Part shown: in pieces, positions 1 through 10,000 of the stretch | How the letters are laid out: each line of letters opens with the position of its first letter | Numbering within the stretch: the first letter of the stretch is position 1 | Assembly: GCA_964017065.1 (NCBI GenBank) | Contig: OZ024783.1 | Span: 3,639,932-3,703,931 of the forward strand | Length of the DNA stretch: 64,000 nt | Reading direction: 5' to 3' | Source: Haliclona indistincta | Lineage: Eukaryota; Porifera; Demospongiae; Haplosclerida; Chalinidae | Position numbers and translations under genes: made by a program | Notes under the pieces: generated by a model | Database searches by the model: none | The model's input: only the letters and a program-made list of their open reading frames with translations | What the model was told of the DNA's origin: nothing

Positions 1-914
1 TTAGGAATGCTAATCAGGGTTACGGCGAGGGCTCATACTACGTATTATACTGCGGGGTCACGGGACCCGGTATGAGATAAGAACTTGACGGTGGGTTACT
101 GGGTTGAGACCATGGCGTATCAGATCCCAGAGTCTACTCCTGACAGAGCCAAGTGGCTAGCTCGACTCAGGAAGAGAAAACAGAGAGCCGCGGCCTGAGT
201 CTAACGCCACAAAAGAAGCAAGGCACGCCATCAGCAGTACTACTGACAATACACGGAACCGGCATTGACTCTTAGGTCGCCTCACACGAGTCCACGATGC
301 CGAAAACAGGAAGCTAGCTTGCTGTATCTGTACCTGCTGGCCGTCTGCTGTCGAGCCCTCAGGCCAGCTGGTCAATTATAACTACTTAATAAACTCAGCG
401 CGAGGCATTCATGCGTATTCGTAACTCCTAGTAGTCGTGTAAATCCAACCACCAGTCCGAGCGAAAGCATGGGATGAAATTTGAGAGGCAGCTTAATGAT
501 TTCCGGTAATTACCCTCAGCCCACGCAGATAAAATGAAATTCATACATGTAGATGACTATTGCAAAAAGAGCGCAATTTCGCAAGAGAGTGAGAAGAGAA
601 GAATAGCTGCTACAACAACGAGGAAGAAGCCCTCAACGGAGACAGCCAGCACCAGCTGCACCTACCATGTCACTGGAAGACCTGCGGGGAACTAGCTGAC
701 AATTCTGGAGCAGTTTGGACGCCTAGCTTACCTGATCTCGCGTCCAGACTAGACAAATGCATTTGTGATTTTATTTCGTCGTCCTTTCTTAAACTTTATC
801 TTGACATTCTATCATCTGTTCATTAATTTATCTACCTATCATCTCTTTTGATAATTTTCTACCTTGTCTTCTCTATTTTGACTCTTCCTTCCTTATTTTA
901 ACCCTTTTTCTCAG
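1..914. other. No supported gene; 5' edge of window
   Basis: I see no convincing coding exon here. Short pieces near 425-480 and 565-600 resemble DNA near 25,195-25,275 and 25,685-25,720, which lies downstream of the intact aldo-keto reductase gene. This suggests that flanking DNA was copied together with the reductase. The pyrimidine-rich stretch at about 775-914 ends in an AG and looks like the tail of an intron feeding the exon that follows. Confidence 0.4.
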
Positions 915-1342
915 TTTCCAGTGAGCACCAGGAGTTAGTAGCTCTTCTGATACAGGACCAAGCCTCCACTGCCGCTCCTGAGGTGATTGGAGACCTTGAA
1001 AAAGAACTGCAGCATCTCGTGGAACGCCTGGAGAACAAGATGGACCAGATCGATGTCGTAACACACTTGATGGCGTCGTGTACCACAAAACAAGGCAAGA
1101 CGAAAAAGTGCACTCGTGGAGCTCAAGGGCACTCAAGCACTGCCATACATATTCCAGAGAATGGTGAAGTTGAGATTGTGACCACGTGCACAGTCAGACC
1201 AAAGTCAAAGACACACCCAGCTCATGACGAAGAGGTGCATTCGTCTGATTGTCGATTGAGCTCACAGGAGAGTCTTCAAGTGCTGCGCAAGATGAAGCAA
1301 CTTCAGCACACACTACAAAGAGATGACCTGAGCTGGAAATAG
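915..1342 (+). CDS. CEP57-like coiled-coil protein, C-terminal exon only (partial)
   Basis: This is a terminal exon, open from a pyrimidine-rich AG acceptor at 913-914 to a TAG stop at 1340-1342; the reading frame is set by codons starting at 917. The start lies upstream of the window, so an internal ATG at 983 is not taken as the true start. The peptide begins with a helical, acidic segment (EHQELVALLIQDQ, then GDLEKELQHLVERLENKMDQ) that resembles the C-terminal microtubule-binding region of the CEP57/translokin family, where a 'EHxELV ... LExELxxLVxRxExKxDQI' pattern is usual. It closes with a short helix ending QRDDLSWK. A linker rich in Lys, Thr and Ser lies between. The family name is from memory of the pattern, not from a search; an unrelated centrosomal coiled-coil protein is the alternative. 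The downstream 500 bases to 1,850 hold nothing I can call. Confidence 0.45.
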
Positions 1343-1851
1343 CATGTTATTATTACAGGGTTAAAACCTGCAACCACTCTGTCATTGAAAATGTTATTTT
1401 ATGCAAACCAGCACTATAATATAGTGCACAGTATAAAAGTGCTTTTGTCCTTACAAACTGTAGTCATGTGTGCTAAACACACTCTACATCTTCATGAATG
1501 TTTCCACGCGCACGTACTGTAGTACCTCACTAATCCAGACACCAATGAAACAAAATTTCGCCATGATGTGATCGAAATAATCTCGGCCTATTCTCATGAT
1601 GCATCTGCTATAAAGCATCTGTTCGAATTTCAAAGGTTTCATCAAATTATAATTAGCAGCCCACTGTAGTCTGAACCTCTGAAATACAGACAACATTTTC
1701 CAGTACTATATGGTAAAAATGCATTCACGTGTATCTTTCAGTCTCTGAATGTAGACACTGACAACAGTATCTTGAGACTGTACATGTGCTAGCTAGATGT
1801 AATATCATGCACAGAACAAACAGATGAGTAGTTTGTCAGTCATTCAAATAA

Positions 1852-3612
1852 TCATTTTGGTTGTGATAGCACTTGCTCTCTCATCATTCTCCAGTAGCTG
1901 GCAGGCTCCACCCCCTCCCAGTGCCTCCGTGGGAGGGGCTGGAAGAACCTCCTCTCAATCTCCTCCTGCACCTCTCGTTCCTTCTCTGTGAGAGGAGTGA
2001 GAGTGGACGCTATATTCTTGTCCAGCATCTCCTTATCAGTAATGGCGATCAGTGTGGAAACAACCTAGAGGAATTGAGACATAGCAGTTTCTGGCTTTTA
2101 CACAATATTTCCAAGGGGAAATATTTTATGTGTTAAAGGTTGGTTTGCTTTATATGGGGTCTGGGTAAGCCCAAGCAATTTCTTTGCTCTTTTAAGTCCT
2201 TAAGAGCGATTTTGAGGCTATCAAGGCTGTTTTAAACACAAAAAAGCAGTACAAATTTAACTGACCATGACTCTAGGAAGAAACTGGGGCTAGAGGGAAA
2301 TCCTCTTTGTCAGGGTGCTGTCATGCTGCAGTCAGATATTTTGCATTATTTTCAGGGCACAAAATGTGTGTTTCATTACATGTATAAAAACTGTAGTAGA
2401 GAGCAACCAGGTGTTCTGTAATCTGCACGTGTTCTCACCTCATCATGGTTGACTGAGTAGTGCACTGCTAGTCTAGTGATATCTACTCCTTGCTCAGTGC
2501 AGTACTGGACTGCTCCAGCACACGCCTTCTTCACATCCTCCATCGCTGGATTCCACTCACGTGGTCCTTGAGGAGTCAACAAACCGAGTGAGACAGGAGC
2601 AGCATTGATGAGCGCTACTCCACGTGACTTGAAGAACTCAAAATGGTCGATGAGAGAAGAGTCATTGAGAGAGAGTCTAGCATATGAGAGTACAGAGTCA
2701 ATCTTCACGTTGCTTCTAGTGATGATCTCTCTCAGTGGTTGCAGTGGGTATCCTGTGATACCAATGTATCGACACAATCCTCTCTCCTTCAGTCTCACAG
2801 CCAAAAAGGACTAAGTTTCCAAGTTGGACACTGTTTGGAAAAGTCCAATGTACAAGGCAGTTTCCAAGGAAACTTTTAGTGTGCAAAACAGTTTCCAAAC
2901 TTGTGAAATTTAGTCCATTTCCTGGGGGTTTCCAAGAGTAACAAGAAGTTTCCAAGAAGTTTACAAATGCTGTACAAGGACAGAAATCTTGTACACATAG
3001 GAAACTCTTGGACATGGACTACTTTTTGGCTGTGTCTCTGGACAGCAGGAAGAGTCTCATTCACTATCATATCAACTGATGATGCAAACTCAACATCATG
3101 GACCTGCAAGAGATCAAGGTGACTGAGCGAGCTGTAGACGGGATAAGCTCTCTTCGATGCTCTTTGTCACTCTGTCGGCTGTGAAATCAAATCTTGTAGC
3201 TACAGCCCACGTGTAGCGACCCACTTTAGTTGAGAGAAAGAACTTGTCGCGAGGGATACCTTTCAGAGCTTGACCAATGAAGAGTTCAGAGAGACCCTCA
3301 CCATAGAACGGTGAGGTGTCTATCAGATTGACTCCTTTCTCTAAAACAGCATACCTAGAAAATGCAGCCATGAAATACGGAACAGCTAAAGCACAACACC
3401 TAGTCATATGTATGTAGAAGCAGTTCAAACTGTGTTCAAGTTTATAAAAAATGGCTATGCGGCACATGAAGTTTATTTCTCGTTTACCTGAGGCCTGCTC
3501 TCGCTGCCTCTTCGTCAAACTCTCCGTATATTCTCCCGTATCCAGAGCCTCCCAGTCCAATCACAGACAACAGCACTCTTCCACCCTCACCGAAAGAGCG
3601 ATAGCGCATCAT
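1852..3612 (-). pseudogene. Aldo-keto reductase (L-galactose dehydrogenase type), disrupted copy
   Basis: Three exons match the intact gene at 25,767-27,734: exon 1 at 3488-3612 (donor GTAAAC), exon 2 at 2439-3354, exon 3 at 1852-2064 with a TGA stop. Family landmarks are visible: the N-terminal GLGGSGYGRIYG strand, DTSPFYG (catalytic Asp and Tyr), STKVGRY (Lys), HDVEF (His) and GITGYPLQPL. Two lesions break it. Near 3117-3130 the copy has four extra bases relative to the intact gene, which shifts the frame just before the catalytic His and brings in a stop. At 2796-3034 a 239-bp transposon sits in exon 2. Divergence from the intact paralogue in exons 1 and 3 is high, so the duplication is old; exon 2 between the lesions is much more similar, which may reflect gene conversion. 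It probably makes no full-length enzyme. Confidence 0.85.
2796..3034. mobile_element. 239-bp MITE with 13-bp TIRs and 3-bp TSD, inside AKR exon
   Basis: The terminal inverted repeats are CACAGCCAAAAAG at 2796-2808 and its reverse complement at 3022-3034. The direct repeat TCT flanks both sides (2793-2795 and 3035-3037). The intact paralogue at 27,090-27,115 has a single uninterrupted TCT at the same spot, so it serves as an empty site. A CAC-starting terminus with a 3-bp duplication is what CACTA/EnSpm-type elements show. The interior carries many copies of the word GTTTCCAA and no coding capacity. The superfamily is inferred. Confidence 0.85.
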
Positions 3613-4100
3613 ACTGAACTTTCTCTATCAACAAAGCACCTCAAAACAAGGCGTGGCTCATTATTATTATAAAAAGGCGCGAAATTTTAAATTAGGTCTA
3701 TACACGTCACAATGTTCTAACAGTAGTTTTTTGACCATGGAAACCATGGTGTATTTTTTGAGTTTTGCACAATTTTTATGATATAAAAACGAAATGAACC
3801 TGTGAAATTGAAACCTGTGAATGATTGATAAGTGAAGAGTGCCAAAAAATATTGAATGTGATGGAAAAAATAAATTTAAGTCATAAAATTTGACGTGTTA
3901 TAAGGTTTAGAAATATTGAACATCCAAGAGAATGTGATGATCATGCACACACAGATCATTCATAAAGAATTCCATGATTTGCTTTAACTGATTGCATGCA
4001 TGAGAGTCGGTGATAAAGAATATAACAAGTAGATCTTCTCACTGGAGACAGATCTGGTAAAGAATGAGGATAGAGTTTAAGAGAGAGATTAGAGAGTTGA
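3613..4100. other. Intergenic, AT-rich, no gene seen
   Basis: This region is upstream of the broken reductase. I see short A/T runs and no long open frame, RNA motif or clear repeat boundary. Confidence 0.4.
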
Positions 4101-5120
4101 AGACGGCTGGAACCAGTCTTGATCAGTCATGAAGAGAATCGAAAAGGAGTCTTTATAGCTCAGAGTGCTCTAGTAGACAAAAGAGAGAACACATTGATTG
4201 AGACTGGTTGAAGATGAGCTAGTGATCAAGGGGTTAACTGCGTTAGCCGAGGACAGTGATAAAGAATTAATATCATGATCCAGTATGAGGAGATTGGATC
4301 GGAAAGAACAGAGTGAGATTGATGGAGACCATCAACTGCAAATAGAGTCGAGAATTATGAAGAATTAAACAATGATCACACTTGGATCAAATAAGACGTA
4401 TAAGGAAAGACTGAGAAATGGAATGGATCCAGTTTAAAGAGCTTGGATCAAACAGGAGACGGGATTGATGGTGCACAACCTTGCTAACCATCAAGACAGT
4501 TATTGTAATAAATATTAAATATTATTATTTTTTGATCCCATATTAGACAGGAGGATCAAAGAAAGAGAGAGAGTGAAAGGAGTGAGTGTCAGATTAGGTT
4601 GTGAGGACATGAGGCGGCTGGAACCAGTTCTGATCAGTTATGAAGAAGAGAAATCGAAATGGAGTCTTTTATAGCTCAGAGTGCTCTAGTAGACAAAGAG
4701 AGAACACATTGATTGAGACTCGTTGAAGATGAGCTAGTGATCAAGGGGTTAACTGTGTTAGCTGAGGACAGTAATAAAGAATTAATATCATGATCCAGTA
4801 TGAGGAGATTGGATCGAAAAGAACAGAGTGAGATTGATGGAGACCATCAACTGCAAATAGAGTCGAGAATTATGAAGAATTAAACAATGATCACACTTGG
4901 ATCAAATAAGACGTAAGGAAAGACTGAGAGATGGAGTGGATCCAGTTTGAAGAGCTTGAATCAAACAGGAGACAGGATTGATGATGCATGACTATGCATT
5001 TGCTAGCCATCAATGTTTATAAATATATCAAATCTTTTTTCAACCCTAAATTATTGGACAGGAGGATCAAAGAAAGAGATGGTGAAAGGAGTGAGTGTCA
5101 GATTAGGTTGTGAGGGCATC
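4101..5120. repeat. Two tandem copies of a ~510-bp purine-rich non-coding unit
   Basis: The unit starting near GGCTGGAACCAGT at about 4104 recurs at about 4615. The order of landmarks is the same in both: TAGCTCAGAGTGCTCTAGTAG, CAAGGGGTTAACTG, GGATCAAATAAGACGTA, then GGAGGATCAAAGAAAGAGA and GTGTCAGATTAGGTTGTGAGG. The copies differ by scattered substitutions and a few indels. GATC-containing words are frequent. No frame is open across the unit. I cannot assign it to a known repeat class. Confidence 0.75.
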
Positions 5121-5403
5121 ATGAGGCAGGAGCTCTAGTAAGATAATAAGGTCATTGAATTTTGGAGCAAGGATCAAAACATAAGAAGAGGAATCAAGCA
5201 TTGGAGAAGAATCACAAGAATAATACTGCACAAGCATTCTGTCCTGCAGGTAAAAATTCAGACTCAATAAGCTCACGACAACAATATTAATTAGTTCACC
5301 TTATTCTACCAACTAATGACATGGCTATAAGACTAACTCACTGATGTAATAATGATGATGTAGCCTAAAAATTCATCACCGAAAATATCATACTTCAATG
5401 TAT

Positions 5404-5960
5404 TATGCCACGCGGTAGTCGTGGCATATTTAGGGTTGAGCGGAAAATAAGATGGCGGCTACACTTAGGCTAAACGCAATAATTCACGTATATCTTGGCT
5501 GTTGACGATATTAGGGGTATTTTAACTACCTAGGGGCTATCCTAAGAGGTAAGCGCTTACAATGAGTCTACTAATAAAGACTATAAGGCCAGGTGCTATG
5601 GGCATGAAAAGATGGCGTCTCGCCTGGAGGCACTGACTACGGCACTGCCATATCTTCGCCGTACGGGCGTTTCAAGCTAATCTAACGTTGTGAAGCTCTT
5701 TGCACGATTTGTCCGATTACAAAGAGACCTTCAGAAGCAAAAGAAACTAGGTCTAAGGTGGTAAACCAGAGTTCACGTGGTCACCCGTTTGTTCATCTTC
5801 TTTCTTCTTCTTCAGTATTCTCAAGTTCTTCTTCTTCAGAGAGCCTAGCGCCGTGGCTAGTGAGCTATTAGACAAAACCTACACAGAAACTACACTAGTC
5901 GTTGGGAGCAGTGCACCTGATATCTATTTAAGCCTAAAACACTAGCAGAAGCGAGTATTT
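5404..5960 (+). mobile_element. Diverged member of the terminal-hairpin element family
   Basis: It begins with a perfect hairpin at 5404-5428: stem TATGCCACG / CGTGGCATA around loop CGGTAGT. This is followed by TTTAGGGTTGAGCGGAAAAT and then AAGATGGCGGCTACA. The two other family members (14,459 onward and 62,348 backward) show the same order: hairpin with a GGTA loop, TGTAGGG, then ATGGCGGCTACAT. All three share a (TTC)n-rich stretch and the word GCCTAGCGCC further in (5800-5860 here). The far end is not defined. AAGATGGCGGC matches the YY1 consensus, so this could be a promoter-like terminal region. Confidence 0.55.
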
Positions 5961-6703
5961 TCAAGAAAACAGCGATTTTTGGTCCATATATAGTCAGACT
6001 CCATTCCATCATTCTTTTGAACTCCGTTACTAGGTTACGCCTACTCGCGCACGCCCGTGTATGTAATTATTCTAATACAAGCGCACCTTTGTACATGTAC
6101 AAATTGCTTAGAACGAGTGCTGCTGCCACTCAGGCGCGTGTCCATGATAGGGCTCCGGGTGCTCTAGCACCCCCCTCAGCATTGAAGTTTTAAATTATTC
6201 ATTGCATTAAAGTACACTGTGGCTATAAATTTATCACAACTGTTATTGCAACCCGCAAACTTATCAGCTGCCAATCATCCATTCTAAGGTGGTTTAGGCC
6301 GTTTTCCATTAGTTCTAGCGAAGAACAAATCCAGTGCACCATGAGAATAATGACGAAAATGACCGGCGCAATTAAATGAATAACATGAATATTAAATAGA
6401 GTTTTCGGGCGCGCTTCGCGCGCGCACCTATCTTTCCTAATTTCTGGACACGCGCCTGCCGGGCCACTAGCAGTGTTCACAGCAGGCAACGAGCAAATCG
6501 TCACTGTTACACCGGATTTGTCTGTTCAGGCTTGTAAGAATGCTAGCTTAAGCTTAGCTAATGTTGCATGGTACGTGTTGCATGCAGTGCAGACTGCAGA
6601 GTCCGGATTGAGTGCATTGCGGAGCTGCCCGGCACTTAGTTTTCTTTATACACTGTATTAGCTTAAGTGCCAACTAAGTCATTAATAGAAAAAGAAAAGA
6701 AAC
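5961..6703. other. No gene seen; GC-rich palindrome near 6,405
   Basis: Around 6,400-6,425 there is a self-complementary GGGCGCGCTTCGCGCGCGC stretch, and around 6,145-6,175 a GGGTGCTCTAGCACCC hairpin. Both look like fragments of transposon ends. No open frame here has coding character. Confidence 0.35.
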
Positions 6704-6987
6704 AAGTAATAAAAACATTTTAACCAAAATGGAAGAGATTTAGGGTTGGTACATTTATCGAAAAAGTATGGAAACAAAATTTGAAATGAAAAGGATTGTA
6801 ACAATAGCAGTGTAATGCTACCTCCCTAAATTAACTGCTTTCGATAGTTGTGGTTAATTTAGTAGGGAGGTAGCATTACACTGCTATTGTTACAATCCTT
6901 TTCATTTCAAATTTTGTTTCCATACTTTTTCGATAAATGTACCAACCCTAAATCTCTTCCATTTTGGTTAAAATGTTTTTATTACTT
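6704..6987. repeat. 284-bp foldback with ~125-bp near-perfect arms
   Basis: The left arm runs from AAGTAATAAAAACATTTT (about 6704) to about 6835. The right arm is its reverse complement ending ATTACTT at about 6987. The loop is short (about 17 bases around TGCTTTCGATAGTTGTG). The arms are almost identical, so it is either young or homogenised. It resembles a foldback-type MITE. I could not define a target duplication. It lies about 60 bp downstream of the stop codon of the ankyrin/Roc gene. Confidence 0.85.
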
Positions 6988-7044
6988 TAGCAGAAAAATT
7001 TACCCAGACCCAGGCTAACTTTTATTGGAAACTTACTAATGCAG

Positions 7045-10000
7045 CTAATCAGTTTTCGTAGTAATGGCGGTAATAGATGGAGTGAGTTGCTGTAAAGCAC
7101 TTTGAAGAATCTGCTTGTTGCGAGTTTCAACCGGTCCCTTCAGCCATGTATCCAGCATATTTATTCTGCACATCTCTACCTCTTTCAACTGGTTTTGTTC
7201 AATCGTTTTCAAAGTTGAAAAACTCAAACCAAGACGGATACCAAGTGGGAACCATTGATACACTGTACTCAGTGCTGTCACTAACACTGATAGATGAGAG
7301 TCATCTATAGTGAGAGAATGAAATAATATAGAGTTGATGCACTCCTTACCTAGTGTGCCACCAGGAACTTTGGATAAGTCTACCATGACTTGCAGTTCTT
7401 CCTCATTAGGAGGAGTAGATACTGGTTGAGCAGTAGATACTGGTTGAGCAGTAGGAACATGTTGAGTACAAGACTGATCTGGTGTTGCTATACATGTAAG
7501 CACATACGTCAAATTGACACAGAGCATAAAAGTCATTTTACCTTCTACATCAACTGTTAGGGATCGCTTGAAAATTTCATCAGGAGCAAGCTCTGCCAGT
7601 ACCTGTAGAAAAAAATATAAAAATAATTATTTGTAAAACCATAGTACAGCTACATTCTCACCAGTGGATTTCTTCCTGTGAATATGCTCATACTGCCCAA
7701 ATGCTTCCTCAAGCTGAAGTGGCTCTGTGACTCCAGCTGAGGCTGCTGACAGCACCCTCTCACCTCATTGAGGAGGATAGAGGAGACAGGCTGGTCAATC
7801 TTGCTGCTGTCCATCAGATCACACACAGAGGAGGGGCTCAAGAGATGATATGGCTCAAAGAATAGAGCTTTTTCAGTCAAGAGCTGATGACTGTAATTAG
7901 TGCAACTAAGAATCACTGGTTTGTGGAGGAGTACAGCCCTGGCAATAGCTTTGATAGAATATAGGTTTGCAGTCTCAGGAATACTTTCCAATGGACACTG
8001 TTGGAGTAGAGAGGGTGAGATGAGACACTCTAATGTCTCCAGGTCTGGAGCCAGTTCCTTCTGTAGCTCTAGAACCAGTCTGATCACAGCACTGCGATGC
8101 ATGCTGTACTCCACAGGTCTGGTGATGTCCTTGTTGTGGTACATGGTCACTACAACCCAACGATTTTGCTGGATAACCTCCACTACTGTCCTGATGCCAT
8201 CTTCATTGTTCCAGGAAATGCCATTTGTCCACACAGTACACTTCTGCTCAAGTCCATGCAAAGAGTAGCTTTCAGAAATGGTTTCTTTAGGTAAAGGAAA
8301 TGTGTATGCCAGACGGAGAATCAAAACATGTAGAAAGCGAACTGAGAAATATTGGTACTGATAATCCTTGGAACCAAGACACCATTCAAATGCAACCAGA
8401 TCAGATTGCTCTTTGATGACTAAATCTTGTGGTCGCTCAGTATTCAACAGTGAAGGAAAAAATAGCAATTGATCTATTTCATCATCAGTGGCAATAGTAG
8501 CTTGAAGATTAGTATTAATACCGGACAAGTTGACAGGAAGACAAAACTCAAGACTGACCAATAGTTCAACCAGCATCTCAGGATCGTACTTGGAAAATAG
8601 CTTTCGAAATGAAGAGAAATGTATTATACCAGTATTGCTGGCTATTGGAAGATACTCTTTGAAATGCTTTGGTGCAAACAGCACACCATTGACTTCTTTC
8701 AACAAAATTTCCATCTTTATTACTACCCAGCTTTTTTCCACACACTGCTTGTTCCTCATGTAAATAATTACACCTATTTCATTCAGAGACTCTAACAGTT
8801 CATTGAGGTAAAGCACATCTAGTGGAATGGGAGAATCCTCAACAGAAATAAGATTTGATATGAGGTCTTTCAAATGAATAGCTATTCTTTCCACCTTTGT
8901 TCTAAGAAATGCATACAACAAATGACAGTATATACTGAGTGAAGGTGCTTGATCCAATATAGAGCGATGACATCGTAGAACTAAAGAAGGGAATTTCTTA
9001 TTGTTCATCTTGCGGCAATCCATATCAACAAATCCAATATATTCTAATCTTTTTGTTCTGGCCTCTACAAGTTCAGTTATAAGCAACTTCTTGGATTCCT
9101 TTTGATTCTTAGTGATCATGTCGACATGGCTGCCAACTATCACAAGGAATGATTTATCTTCACATTTACATGAAGATTCTTGAATAAAGTTGAGCCAGTA
9201 GCAAAGAGCATGAGTTATCTCTTCTTCACTCTTGCTAAGATCAACTAGATTAATGAATATGGCGGTAGATTTTTGTATGACAACTTCCATCATAGCAGAA
9301 TGGCTGAAGTTGTACTCAGCTTGTCCAGCTAAATCAAACAGAATCATGTTTCCCACACTAGGACTGTAAACAAAATGAGTGTTTATACCAGCCGTCAGCA
9401 GTTCTACAGGAGGCACTTTCCTGAACCGCTGAAACCAGCCACGAGTTGCTTGTTGTATGATGCATTGAGCAAGAGAAGATTTTCCTGTACCACTGTTCCC
9501 TGTGATAATTGTCTTAGTAAATGAGTGAATTGGATAAGACTTTATTGATTGCAGAAAAGGTTTTAATAGTTTTAACAGTTCGTAGCTGTTGTGACTGGAT
9601 TCAGCATAATCAACTGCAGTACGACCATTTTTGTCTTTATTAAACACGTCCAATCGTCTCTCTTGTATCAGCCACTTTACAACTTGAATATTGCCAGCCC
9701 CAATAGCATAATGCAAAGATGTCTTGCCATCATTGTCAGCAACAGCAGGATCACAGCCTTGTTCACTGACAAGATACTGAATTATGTTCATATCACTTTT
9801 CTCACAAGCACAATGCAAAGGCGTCCTACCATATTTTCCTCTACTGTTTGGATCACAGTGCTGTTCAGTGACAAGATACTTTACAACTATTAATTGCCCA
9901 AAGACACAAGCAATGTGTAATGACATATCACCATTGTCATTTGGTAATGCTGGATCACAACCATGCTCTGTAATTAGAGACTTGATTATATCCATGTGAC

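Noticed and set aside
599..694. Possible upstream exon of the CEP57-like gene (RKKPSTETASTS-like peptide)
   Set aside because: No pyrimidine tract or donor site at its edges, and the flanking words match repeat-like DNA at 25,685.
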